Part shown: piece after piece, positions 5,989-13,710 of the stretch
How the letters are laid out: each line of letters begins with the position of its first letter
How positions within the stretch are numbered: the stretch's first letter is position 1
DNA from: a virus
IMG/VR virus record: IMGVR_UViG_3300018432_000568
Coordinates: 1 to 24,283 of that record
Direction: 5' to 3' (one strand)
DNA: 24,283 bases
Program-made: the position numbers and the translations under genes
The notes under the pieces: model-generated
Database searches by the model: none
The model's input: the letters and a program-made list of their open reading frames with translations, nothing else
What the model was told of the DNA's origin: nothing

Positions 5989-7364
5989 GAAACGCACCGA
6001 ACATCGAGGTGTCGATCGAACCGGAGGGCTCGCCGAAGGTGCGAGTCGACATGAGCGACTCGATCATTTCGATGTCGTACGAAGACTGCGAGAACAAGGC
6101 CGACAAGCTCTCGCTCGTCGTCGACAACCACGATCTCTCGCACTTCGACGATCCGATTTGGCGTCATGGGAACAAGCTTCATGTGAGCTGGGGCTACGCC
6201 GAGGCGATGTCGATCACGCGCATCTGTCAGATCCGGAAAATCTCGGGCTTCAAAGAGTTGACGATCGAAGCGCTCGGGCGCGAGGTCGAGCTAAACGTCG
6301 AGACGAAGGTCCGTGCGTTCGAGGGCTCGAGTCGCAGCGACGTCGCACGACAGATCGCGGCCGAGTGGGGATTCAAGGATCCGACTCAGCTGCACATTCA
6401 GGACACGAAGCGCGCGCGTGAGCACATCACGCAAGCCCGGCAGACCGACGCGCAACTCTTGCGACGACTGGCGAGCAAAGAGGGCTTCGAGTGGTACATC
6501 GATCACGACGGGTTTCACTTTCACGAGCGGAACTTTCTGCAGCGCTCACTACGTAGCTTTTCGTGGTTCGACGATCCGGACCGATCCGAGATCCAGTCGA
6601 TCACGGTCGAGAGCGATGTCACCAAGCGCGCCGGCTCGGTCGCGGTCAAGAGTCACAGTCCGATCAAGCGCAACTCGATTCTGACGCTCGCGACTCAGGC
6701 GAGCGAGAAGGAGCGGGCGGTGCTCGCGGCGGTGGTCGAGGCGCCGGGTCTCACCGAGAAGAATCGCCCGGGCTACAAGTCAGTCGCGCATCACGAGATC
6801 ATCACGAGCACGGATGACGACGAAGAAGGCGCGGCCCGCACGGGCTCGGCTGCGTTTCGCAACGCACAACACCGAGCTGTGAAACTCACGATGGAGGTCG
6901 AGGGCGACCCGAACGTGTACGCCAAGTCGATCATCGAGTTGCGCGGCGTAGGCAAGCGGCTCTCGCAGAACTACTACGTGCGAACGGTGACGCACTCGAT
7001 CCGAGGCGCGTACACGATGACGCTCGAGTGCGTGTCGGACGGCTCGGGCGGGCACACGACGAAGAGCAAGCACGCGAGCAACGCGAGCGCGGTGCAAGTC
7101 GGGCCTGCGATCGTCGGCAAGAAGGGGCCGAGCACACCGACGGTCCGAAACTCGATCCTGACGCTCGGCAACACGCCGAAGGCTCTCGAGCCCGTCACCA
7201 ATCCCGACGGCAGCAAGCAATTCGTACCTCCCAATTCGAGCGCCCTGACGCCCCCTGCAGAGCCCGGGCCGGCAGCTTGGCCCATGGGCTCGACCGATGA
7301 GGCTGCGGCCCGCAGAGCGGCGCTCGTGAGCCCGCTCAAGCCCGGTGAAAGCGAAGACCCGTGA
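5985..7364 (+). CDS. Baseplate hub protein (T4 gp27 / P2 gpD-like)
   Basis: A 459-residue protein of the late control D / VgrG-gp27 family, the trimeric hub connecting tube and spike. Visible features are an N-terminal split-barrel (IISMSYEDCENKADKLSLVV, then DDPIWRHGNKLHVSWGY), the GFKELTIEALGREVEL strand pair, the characteristic SRSDVARQIAAEWGF helix, TDAQLLRRLASKEGFEWYID with DGFHFHER, and a second barrel ending RLSQNYYVRTVTHSI. From about residue 355 the chain is low-complexity, rich in Ser, Thr and Pro, an extension not needed for the hub fold. Both ends overlap neighbours by four bases. Confidence 0.9.
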   Translation: MRNAPNIEVSIEPEGSPKVRVDMSDSIISMSYEDCENKADKLSLVVDNHDLSHFDDPIWRHGNKLHVSWGYAEAMSITRICQIRKISGFKELTIEALGREVELNVETKVRAFEGSSRSDVARQIAAEWGFKDPTQLHIQDTKRAREHITQARQTDAQLLRRLASKEGFEWYIDHDGFHFHERNFLQRSLRSFSWFDDPDRSEIQSITVESDVTKRAGSVAVKSHSPIKRNSILTLATQASEKERAVLAAVVEAPGLTEKNRPGYKSVAHHEIITSTDDDEEGAARTGSAAFRNAQHRAVKLTMEVEGDPNVYAKSIIELRGVGKRLSQNYYVRTVTHSIRGAYTMTLECVSDGSGGHTTKSKHASNASAVQVGPAIVGKKGPSTPTVRNSILTLGNTPKALEPVTNPDGSKQFVPPNSSALTPPAEPGPAAWPMGSTDEAAARRAALVSPLKPGESEDP

Positions 7365-7933
7365 TCGACAACGAGGATGCGCATTTCTCTCTGTACGAGG
7401 GCACGGTGTACGACAACCGCGACCCGCTGCGGCTCGGGCGGATCAAGGCCAACGTGCCGGGCGTACTCGAGCCCTACAGCGGTTGGGCTCTGCCGATCGG
7501 CGGCACGGGCGGCGGTGCCGAGGATTCGGGTTGGTGGCAAGTGCCGGCGATCGGCGCCAACGTCGCGATCATGTTCCGCGAGGGCGATCCGGATCATCCT
7601 CGGTACTTCGTCGGCGGTTGGGGTGCGCCGGACGGCGTCTCGCAGAGCCCGAGCTTCGCGAGCGAGCTGCCGGCCGACGAGGCGGTGCAAGTGGCCGGCC
7701 TCGAAACCAAGCGGTGGAACATCGTCGTCGACGATCGGCCCGGGCACGAGAGCGTGCGGATCGTCGATCGAAAGTTTGCGGGCAACGCGATCGAGATCGA
7801 CGGCGTGCTGCAGGGCGTGACGATCAGCGGGACCGTCGGCGTTCAGATCAAGAGTACGGGCGTCGTGAACATTCAAGCGATGCAGGTAGTCATCAACGGG
7901 CGAGTCGTGCTGCCGACGGGGAAGCCGATATGA
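7361..7933 (+). CDS. Baseplate spike protein (gp5 / gpV OB-fold)
   Basis: A 190-residue central spike. Residues about 12-88 form the phage_base_V OB-fold: YEGTVYDNRDPLRLGRIKA, a GWALPIG turn, GWWQVPAIGANVAIMF and DHPRYFVGGWG. After a linker, residues 100-180 (KRWNIVVDDRPGHESVRI through IKSTGVVNIQAMQVVINGR) are the repetitive strands expected of the trimeric beta-helix needle, closing with VVLPTGKPI. GTG start in a GTGA overlap with the hub gene. There is no lysozyme domain. Tip metal-binding histidines are not evident. Confidence 0.9.
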   Translation: MIDNEDAHFSLYEGTVYDNRDPLRLGRIKANVPGVLEPYSGWALPIGGTGGGAEDSGWWQVPAIGANVAIMFREGDPDHPRYFVGGWGAPDGVSQSPSFASELPADEAVQVAGLETKRWNIVVDDRPGHESVRIVDRKFAGNAIEIDGVLQGVTISGTVGVQIKSTGVVNIQAMQVVINGRVVLPTGKPI

Positions 7934-8643
7934 GTCTCGACCTCGAGTCGCTTTACTGCATCCCGATCGGCGAGATGCCGAAACCGCTTTGCGTGACGTT
8001 GCCGGGCGGGCTCGAGGTGTGTGCGATGCCGGGCGATCTGCCGCCGTCGCTCTTCTCGTACGCTCGCACGGCACTCGGTGCAGCCAATAGCGCGATGGCT
8101 CCGCTCGGGCCGATCTTCACCATCATCGAAGTCGTGACGAGCGTGCATGCCTGCCTCAAGTCGATCGTCGACTGCCTCGGGCCGCCGCCGAATCCGGCGA
8201 AGCTGATCAAGGCCCTCGTCGACCTCGCCAAAAAGATGGAGGCTCTGCTCAAGCTGATTCCTCAGCTAAGTGTCCCGCTCATGATCGTGCAGCTCATCGA
8301 CGTGCTCATCGCAGCACTCGACGGGGCCGCATCCGAGCTTGCGTCGCTCGCTCGGTACGCCTTGCAGATCCAGCAAGCCGAGTTCGCTGCGCAGTCGGCG
8401 CCGGCTCTGCTCGACATGATTGCATGCTCGAAGGGCTCGCTCGCGATGCAGATGAGCAACATCGAATCGGCGTTCGCTTCGATCAACCCGATCATCGAGT
8501 TGATCAACACGCTCGGAGGGCTCGCGGGGCTGCCGCCGATCGCGGCATTCTCGGGCCTCGATCCAGACCCGACCGTCGCGACCGAGGCGCTCCGCGCCGC
8601 AGCGGATGCGCTACGCGTGGTCCGATACGCGATCCCGGTCTAG
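7930..8643 (+). CDS. Helical baseplate-associated protein, unknown
   Basis: A 237-residue protein starting in an ATGA overlap with the spike gene. The first 40 residues are short strands with repeated Pro/Gly turns (CIPIGEMPKPLCVTLPGG, MPGDLPP). The rest is hydrophobic and helical, with two long amphipathic blocks: residues about 58-120 (LGPIFTIIEVVTSVHACL, LIPQLSVPLMIVQLIDVLI) and about 140-190. It contains five or six cysteines. I do not recognise a named family. The location directly behind the spike is where a tip or spike chaperone might be encoded, but it lacks PAAR features. A function should not be assumed. Confidence 0.8.
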   Translation: MSLDLESLYCIPIGEMPKPLCVTLPGGLEVCAMPGDLPPSLFSYARTALGAANSAMAPLGPIFTIIEVVTSVHACLKSIVDCLGPPPNPAKLIKALVDLAKKMEALLKLIPQLSVPLMIVQLIDVLIAALDGAASELASLARYALQIQQAEFAAQSAPALLDMIACSKGSLAMQMSNIESAFASINPIIELINTLGGLAGLPPIAAFSGLDPDPTVATEALRAAADALRVVRYAIPV

Positions 8644-8652
8644 TGCTTGGCG

Positions 8653-8665
8653 TACCCTCGACCGC
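8653..8665 (+). promoter_or_regulatory. Candidate -10 box TACCCT, leaderless start
   Basis: TACCCT (8653-8658) fits TANNNT and lies seven bases before the ATG at 8666, which has no Shine-Dalgarno. The local string TACCCTCGACC resembles TAGCCTCAACC before the tape measure start. No -35 box is visible. Such a promoter would separate the receptor-binding cassette from the hub genes. Low confidence. Confidence 0.25.
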
Positions 8666-9628
8666 ATGGCTCTCATGCGAATCGATCAGGCGTCCGAGGC
8701 GGGCTTCGAAGGCTCACCGGGCGTCGCGCGCAATTGGGGCATGGCCGAGTCGACTGTGTACCTCGTCGACCTCACGCCGGGCGGCGAGACGCTCTTCGAA
8801 ATCTTGTGGGCCGACGACGAGCAGAGTGCGGCGACATTGCACCCGAGTGAGGGCGACGGGCACACCTGGGAATTCACACCCGCAGCGGCACCGAACGGCG
8901 GCGGCAACGCGATCCGGATCCGACTGACGCACACGGGTCCCGGACAGGTCGTGTCGACTCAGATCCGAATCTTTGGGATCCCGGATGCGAACGGCGTAAT
9001 CCCGCCCGCGCCGGGCGAGCTAGCAGATCCGAACGCCTCGCTACTCAACGCGAGCGATCCGGCAGTCATCGATCGGTGCGAGCGCAATTGGCCGACCAAT
9101 CGCTTTCCTGCAGGGCAGCCGTTTGGCTGGAGCGACGCAGTGCCGCGCACCCCGGCTGGCGCGGGCGGATCGTTGGCGCCTACGTACTTCAAAGCATACG
9201 CATCGCTGCAAGTCTCGATGAGCAACGCGTCCGGTGGTTGGGCAGGGCTCATGGAAAAGCTCTCGGCGCTCGAGGGCGAAGAAGCCGAAGGCATCGTGCT
9301 CGACGGCTCGACTCTCATCGTGCCGGCGACGGGCTTGTACGTGCTCGACCTGATGGTGACGTACTACGTGAGTCAGGCCACACCGGCATTGTTCGCGCTG
9401 CGCGCGCGGTGCGACGGCGTGACTCTCGCTCAACAAGTCTCGAGCCAGAGTGGTTTCAACGACGACGGTGCTGCGAGGCTCCATGCGGTGTTGGCTCTCA
9501 ATGCAGGCGACCTCGTCTCGCTCGAGTTCTCTCAGGCAACGGGTGGCAACGTGGCCGGTGCGGCGTGGCCGAACTTTGGCGGTGAAGAAGCTCGGCACTC
9601 GAACATCGTGATGTATCGAATCGCCTGA
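8666..9628 (+). CDS. Receptor-binding/tail protein with C1q/TNF-like C-terminal domain
   Basis: A 320-residue protein; ATG at 8666 chosen because the longer upstream frame (from 8606) lies inside the preceding gene. Residues 1-105 are beta-rich (STVYLVDLTPGGETLFEILW, NAIRIRLTH). A Pro/Asn-rich linker follows, with a GWSDAVPRTP segment. Residues about 175-320 have the hallmarks of a C1q/TNF-like jelly roll: DGSTLIVPATGLYVLDLMVTY, an RCDGVTL strand, LALNAGDLVSLEF, and a FGGEEARHSNIVMYRI ending. Such trimeric domains in phage virions are used for surface or glycan binding. Assignment is by fold pattern, not search. It opens the receptor-binding cassette. Confidence 0.7.
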   Translation: MALMRIDQASEAGFEGSPGVARNWGMAESTVYLVDLTPGGETLFEILWADDEQSAATLHPSEGDGHTWEFTPAAAPNGGGNAIRIRLTHTGPGQVVSTQIRIFGIPDANGVIPPAPGELADPNASLLNASDPAVIDRCERNWPTNRFPAGQPFGWSDAVPRTPAGAGGSLAPTYFKAYASLQVSMSNASGGWAGLMEKLSALEGEEAEGIVLDGSTLIVPATGLYVLDLMVTYYVSQATPALFALRARCDGVTLAQQVSSQSGFNDDGAARLHAVLALNAGDLVSLEFSQATGGNVAGAAWPNFGGEEARHSNIVMYRIA

Positions 9629-9638
9629 ACGGAGAAAT

Positions 9639-10061
9639 ATGGGCAACATTGCGAACGCAGAGGACGGCCGATACCTAGATGCGGTCGACATCAACGAAGT
9701 TCAGCCCGGGCGGTGGTTCAGCCCGGGGCAGACGATCACGTTGTCGGTTGAGATCGAAGTCGGCGAGGCCACGATCGCAGGGCACTTCTACGGCGAGATC
9801 ACTGCAGACCCGCGGCGCGAGAAGGGGATCTCACGAGTCATTCTGCCTGTCGGCTGCCTGCATACGCTGATGGACAATGTCACGTTGCCCGAGCACGGCA
9901 ACTTCGTGCAACTCGACGCGGCGACCTCCGGCGCGTTCACAGTCACGCTCTCGTTTGCCGGCGCCGGGCACATGCGATTTTGCTGGGAGCCCTCAGGCGG
10001 CGGCGGCGATGCGCCAAACACGATCACGGTGTTCGGGCAGGACCGCGGCGCATGTTCCTGA
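9639..10061 (+). CDS. Beta-rich hypothetical virion protein (140 aa)
   Basis: A 140-residue protein preceded by a good Shine-Dalgarno (GGAGA at 9630-9634, four bases short of the ATG). It looks like a small beta sandwich: WFSPGQTITLSVEIEVGEAT, HFYGEIT, GISRVILPVG, SGAFTVTLSFAGAGHMRFCW. I do not recognise a family. Position between a C1q-like protein and a fibre suggests a structural accessory or fibre-connecting role. It overlaps the next ORF by 10 bases. Confidence 0.72.
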   Translation: MGNIANAEDGRYLDAVDINEVQPGRWFSPGQTITLSVEIEVGEATIAGHFYGEITADPRREKGISRVILPVGCLHTLMDNVTLPEHGNFVQLDAATSGAFTVTLSFAGAGHMRFCWEPSGGGGDAPNTITVFGQDRGACS

Positions 10062-10216
10062 GCCCGCCACTCTCGCCGCGAATCTCGCCCTCGCTCTCGG
10101 TAGCGCTCGAGGGCCGCAGCGGTGTCGTCGAAGACACCGAGGATGCTTTGCTCTTCGACGGCGATGATCAGCCGCTCGTATACGACGGCGACGACGAGCC
10201 GCTCACGGTCGGCTGA
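10052..10216 (+). CDS. Small protein with D/G-rich repeat tail (54 aa)
   Basis: A 54-residue ORF starting at the ATG at 10052, overlapping the previous gene by 10 bases. The first half is Pro/Ser-rich (SPPLSPRISPSLS). The second half carries a short repeat, LLFDGDDQPLVYDGDDEPLT, two units of about ten residues. A similar tail, ALLYDDGSALLDDADG, ends the gpI-family protein at 18092-19552. Both precede an Ala-rich fibre whose N-terminus is shared, so the tail may be a fibre-docking peptide. That role is inference. Confidence 0.6.
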   Translation: MFLSPPLSPRISPSLSVALEGRSGVVEDTEDALLFDGDDQPLVYDGDDEPLTVG

Positions 10217-10231
10217 GAACAGGGAGCAACC

Positions 10232-11845
10232 ATGGGAATTCGTCTCGGTCTCAAGTTGGATTCGACACTGCGTTATGCAGGCGGTTTCTACGGCCTCGCT
10301 GCGCAGTTGGTCTCGGACATCAGCACTGCATTCAACAATGCAGCGACCGCTCTCACGACTGCCAACAACGCACAAGCGGCAGCCGCAACCGTACTCACGG
10401 CAGCCGAGGCTGCGAACGCCGCAGCAGTCACAGCTGGAACCGCAGCTGCAACTGCGCAGACGACAGCGAATACCGCGCAGACAGGGCTCACGAGTCATAT
10501 CGGCTCGATCGGAGCAGCGCACGGCGCTGCGACCTCTGCAGAAGCCGGATTCGCTACGGCTGAGCAGATCACCAAGCTCGACGGCGTAGAAGAAGGCGCG
10601 CAGATCACGAGTGCCGCTCGAGTGCTCGCAGCTCTAGCAGGCGCAGCCGCTGACATCGCGGTCAACGCGCGAAAGATCACCGGTCTCGGAACACCAAGCA
10701 CGGGATCGGATGCGGCGACGAAAGCCTACGCTGACGCCGGAGACGCGACTGCATCGACGGGTGCGACGACAGCACTCGCAACACATGCTGCGAATGGCGC
10801 GGCTCACCCCGCAGCGACGGCATCTTCGAGCGGCGTAGCGACCGCTGCACAGATCACCAAGCTCGAGGCCATCGAGGATGGCGCTCAGGTCACGAGCGCG
10901 GCTCGTGTGCTTGCGGCGATCGCGTTGGCTGCCGGCGACATCGCGGTCAACGCGCGAAAGATCACAGGTCTCGGAACACCGACTGCAGGCACCGACGCTG
11001 CAACTAAGACCTATGCCGACACCGGGGACACTGCAGCGATCGCGTCTGCGGCTACGGCTGCAAACACGGCTCTGGCAACTCACGCGGCGAGCGGCACAAC
11101 CCATCCAGTCGCAACGGCGTCCGCGACAGGCATGGCGACCGCTGCGCAGATCACCAAGCTCGATGCGATCGAAACCGGGGCTCAGGTCACGAGCGCCGCT
11201 CGAGTGCTGACGGCGCTCGCTGGCGCGGCTGGCGACATCGCTGTCAATGCTCGGAAGATCACCGGGCTCGCAACACCGACTGCAAGCACCGATGCGTCGA
11301 CAAAAGCGTATGCGGATACGGCAGCGAGTACAGCAGTGTCGACTCACGCTGCACTTGGCACCGGACATCCGGTTGCGACCGGCGCAACGAATGGCATGAT
11401 GAGTGCCGCAGACAAGACAGCGCACGACGCGAATGTCACCAAGCTAGCAACGCTCGCAACCGGGCAGGCAGCCACGGTCGGACGTCTGACTGTCGACTCG
11501 GTGCTCGAGACACCGATCACGGTTGCGTACGCAGCTGCGATCGCGCTCGACATCGGCGCGAAGAACGATCACAGCATCGGTCTTCTGACGGGCCCGGTCG
11601 CCTTTACCTTTTTGAATGCAGCAGCTGGCCGACAGGGCTTGATCATCGTCAAGCAAGACGAAGTAGGTTCTCGTGTCGTCACGATTACGCCTCCGGCCGG
11701 CTACACCATCACTCGTGACTCAGATACCGCGGATCTCGCAGTCGCACCCGAGGCAGGTCGCGTCACCATGCTGGCGTATGTGTGCCTCGTAGTGGCGGGT
11801 GTTCCGCTGTTTCATGTGGCTAGAACGATCATGGTGGAAGCCTAA
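10232..11845 (+). CDS. Tail fibre protein with ~97-residue tandem repeats
   Basis: A 537-residue Ala/Thr-rich fibre with Shine-Dalgarno GGGAG at 10220-10224. Residues 7-34 (with TLRYAGGFYGLAAQL) form an N-terminal anchor similar to that of the fibre at 19560. Residues about 34-90 look like a coiled coil. Then come three repeats carrying AQITKL..IE.GAQVTSAARVL and NARKITGLGTP..........KAYAD, with the QITKL motif at DNA positions 10565, 10850 and 11147, so units of 95 and 99 codons; a fourth is truncated. Residues about 425-537 form a beta-rich C-terminus (GLIIVKQDEVGSRVVTITPP) of the kind found at the end of many phage fibres. It probably forms a trimeric shaft that carries a receptor-binding tip. 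Confidence 0.85.
   Translation: MGIRLGLKLDSTLRYAGGFYGLAAQLVSDISTAFNNAATALTTANNAQAAAATVLTAAEAANAAAVTAGTAAATAQTTANTAQTGLTSHIGSIGAAHGAATSAEAGFATAEQITKLDGVEEGAQITSAARVLAALAGAAADIAVNARKITGLGTPSTGSDAATKAYADAGDATASTGATTALATHAANGAAHPAATASSSGVATAAQITKLEAIEDGAQVTSAARVLAAIALAAGDIAVNARKITGLGTPTAGTDAATKTYADTGDTAAIASAATAANTALATHAASGTTHPVATASATGMATAAQITKLDAIETGAQVTSAARVLTALAGAAGDIAVNARKITGLATPTASTDASTKAYADTAASTAVSTHAALGTGHPVATGATNGMMSAADKTAHDANVTKLATLATGQAATVGRLTVDSVLETPITVAYAAAIALDIGAKNDHSIGLLTGPVAFTFLNAAAGRQGLIIVKQDEVGSRVVTITPPAGYTITRDSDTADLAVAPEAGRVTMLAYVCLVVAGVPLFHVARTIMVEA
10490..11400 (+). repeat. Three and a half ~290-bp coding repeats in the fibre shaft
   Basis: Repeat units start near a conserved THA..G..HP..AT codon block. 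The motif CAGATCACCAAGCTCGA begins at 10565, 10850 and 11147 (spacing 285 and 297 bases). The first copy is the most diverged and the fourth lacks the second half. Such repeats can lengthen or shorten the shaft by recombination. Confidence 0.8.
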
Positions 11846-12672
11846 TGCGTCCGGGCAGACCTGCATTCTTAGCGCGTGCGCGCGGCCCGGCTCTCGCACT
11901 GCCACTGCGACCGCTGGATCTCGTCGGATCGAAACTTATTCTCGATCTCGACAGTCGCTATGTGTCATTGGGGATCGGAACAAAGATTGGGCAGTGGCGC
12001 GATCAGAGTTCGTATGGACATCACGGCATACAGGGCACGTTGCTCAATCAGCCGGCGCATCAACTGCCGGTTGCGGGGCTCACGTTCGACGGCAAGCCTG
12101 CGGTTCGGTTTACCAACATCACCAATACAACCTATTTCGACGGCGCGATCGCGCCCGGGTTGTTGAATGTCGGCGACACCCCGTATCTCTACGTCGTCAC
12201 ACGAACGTGGCAAACGGGCGGATACTCACATCCGGCGTTCGGACTGATCTCGATCAGCGCAGACGGAACAGCTGCTACTGAGATCCGTTTGGGGAAAACG
12301 ACCGGCTATTCGATGTCGATGAATGGCACGGACTACGTTGCCAGCATCAGCCCGAACAATTCGTTTTACTACGCGTGGCCCATGGAAATGATGGGTCGGT
12401 TTGCTGCCGCGAAGATGCACCTCGAGCTTAGTTGGTTTCAGTTGCCTTCGACGCATCACCCGAATCCGTGGAACGCGAATGTCGATGCGCCGACCGGTCT
12501 GTTGAATGCGCTTACTCAGTTTACAGTCGGGCGCAGCTTCGCAGGCATCGGTGGTCGCATGGATGTCTTTCGCATCCTGGTTGTGAATCCAGCGCCAACA
12601 CCGGAGCAGCACATCGCGATCCGGAACTGTCTGCGGCGTGAATACCCGTCGTTTATCGCAACCGCATCCTGA
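11845..12672 (+). CDS. Lectin-like (concanavalin/LamG fold) virion protein
   Basis: A 275-residue protein in a TAATG overlap with the fibre gene. After a 25-residue basic, Pro-rich N-terminus it shows the pattern of a concanavalin A/LamG-like sandwich: SKLILDLDSRYVSLGIG, IGQWRDQSSYGHHGIQG, LTFDGKPAVRFTN, then PYLYVVTRTW, HLELSWFQLPS, FTVGRSFAGIGGRMDVFRI, and a LRREYPSF closing helix. This resembles the 'W.D.SG....Q......P.....G...V.F' signature of phage lectin domains. It is probably the receptor-binding or carbohydrate-binding partner of the fibre. Family assignment is by pattern. Confidence 0.72.
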   Translation: MRPGRPAFLARARGPALALPLRPLDLVGSKLILDLDSRYVSLGIGTKIGQWRDQSSYGHHGIQGTLLNQPAHQLPVAGLTFDGKPAVRFTNITNTTYFDGAIAPGLLNVGDTPYLYVVTRTWQTGGYSHPAFGLISISADGTAATEIRLGKTTGYSMSMNGTDYVASISPNNSFYYAWPMEMMGRFAAAKMHLELSWFQLPSTHHPNPWNANVDAPTGLLNALTQFTVGRSFAGIGGRMDVFRILVVNPAPTPEQHIAIRNCLRREYPSFIATAS

Positions 12673-12689
12673 GAAAGCAAAGGGACCAA

Positions 12690-13046
12690 ATGGCGCGAGA
12701 GTATCTAGTTGTTCCGGCGAGCGAAGCGCAAGACGCACGCGAGGCGCTCGGTCGTCTCTATGCCGAGTCACTCAGTCTGCCGTGGCCGATTCGAGCGCAG
12801 AACGCAGAGCCGGAGGATCATTCGGGCGACACGCTCTATTACTGCAACCCAGCGCCAAGCGTCGACGAGACAGAGGCTGCGTTCGGCCCGCGCGATGAGG
12901 TGCTCGAGTACTGTGCAGGCAAGATGATCTCGCTTACGTCGGGCAGCTATACCGTGCCGTCGACGTTCACGACGTTGCCGGACAACTGGTTTCTCAATCC
13001 GCCGCTACCCGAAGAAGAAGAGTATCCGTCCCTGCCGCCCGAATGA
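12690..13046 (+). CDS. Hypothetical protein, possible fibre accessory (118 aa)
   Basis: A 118-residue protein with Shine-Dalgarno AAAGGGA at 12678-12684. It has an N-terminal strand (REYLVVPASE), a helix (AREALGRLYAESLSL), a central LYYCNP segment, and a C-terminal Pro/Glu tail (PPLPEEEEYPSLPPE). No family is recognised. A chaperone or fibre-assembly role is possible because it follows the fibre and lectin genes, but nothing in the sequence proves it. It overlaps the lipoprotein gene by four bases. Confidence 0.7.
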   Translation: MAREYLVVPASEAQDAREALGRLYAESLSLPWPIRAQNAEPEDHSGDTLYYCNPAPSVDETEAAFGPRDEVLEYCAGKMISLTSGSYTVPSTFTTLPDNWFLNPPLPEEEEYPSLPPE

Positions 13047-13510
13047 GAGCACTCGCAACATTGTTGACTATGGCGATCGCAGGTTGCGCGACAGCGGGAC
13101 TCACACCGCTGTCGCATGCGCAGAACGCGAGCGACTCGATGCGCGACATGCTCGTGCTCGTCGACGAAGAAGCGGCGAAGATTTTTTCGATCGCTGCAGC
13201 GAAAGCCGATCGCGATTACCCTGACGACGATGCCGAATACGATCGCGTGATGGAGAAGTTCGAGAACGTCAATCGCGTGATCGAAGCCGCGCGGCTCGAG
13301 CATGCATTGCTGAGTGTCGCGGTCGGGCAGTGGGAACAGGATCCGAGCGGTCGAGAGCGTTGGTATGACGTGTTGCCGTGCGCGCTCGTCACGGTCGAGA
13401 CGCTCGCATCTGTGCTCACCGAGCCCGTGCGCGGCGCGGCGCTCGCGGTAGCTCGACAGCTTCGAGCGTTGAGGCCCGCGCATTGGCAAGAGTGCCGGAG
13501 GCAGACGTGA
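13043..13510 (+). CDS. Lipoprotein, phage-encoded (155 aa)
   Basis: The N-terminus is a short lipoprotein signal: MR, a hydrophobic stretch (ALATLLTMA), and a lipobox IAGC with the modified cysteine at residue 15. The mature part is soluble and helical (SMRDMLVLVDEEAAKIFSI, EKFENVNRVIEAARLEHALL) with two further cysteines near the C-terminus. An exported lipid-anchored protein within a baseplate/fibre operon is unlikely to be a virion part. Possible roles are receptor masking against superinfection (as the Llp lipoprotein of phage T5) or lysis; the small size and overlap of an outer-membrane spanin are absent. ATGA overlap upstream and GTGA overlap downstream. Confidence 0.72.
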   Translation: MRALATLLTMAIAGCATAGLTPLSHAQNASDSMRDMLVLVDEEAAKIFSIAAAKADRDYPDDDAEYDRVMEKFENVNRVIEAARLEHALLSVAVGQWEQDPSGRERWYDVLPCALVTVETLASVLTEPVRGAALAVARQLRALRPAHWQECRRQT

Positions 13511-13710
13511 AAGAGATCGTGAGCGAGATCCTGTTTTCGCGCGTGCCGAGGATGATCAAAATCCTATTCACGGGCCAAGACCTCGAGCAGACACCGAAAG
13601 AAGAGCGGCGAGTGCAGGGCCCGTTGCCACCGTCGAAGGCCGAGCAAATCTTGCTCGACGCGCGGCGTGATCGTGCGGCGCGTCTCGCAGCGAAGAAGAC
13701 CGAGTCATGA
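13507..13710 (+). CDS. Small basic helical protein (67 aa)
   Basis: A 67-residue protein with a GTG start in a GTGA overlap with the lipoprotein gene. It begins with an amphipathic segment (EIVSEILFSRVPRMIKILF) and ends in a charged helix (KAEQILLDARRDRAARLAAKK). It overlaps the next gene by four bases. No family recognised. The longer upstream frame (from 13378) lies inside the lipoprotein gene. Coupling suggests it is real. Confidence 0.6.
   Translation: MKEIVSEILFSRVPRMIKILFTGQDLEQTPKEERRVQGPLPPSKAEQILLDARRDRAARLAAKKTES

Noticed and set aside
6974-8074. 366-residue minus-strand ORF
   Set aside because: Antisense to the hub and spike genes, with the same charged, low-complexity composition; a shadow of GC-rich codon use.
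10490-11400. CRISPR or non-coding repeat array
   Set aside because: The repeats are in frame, about 290 bp long and encode a fibre shaft.
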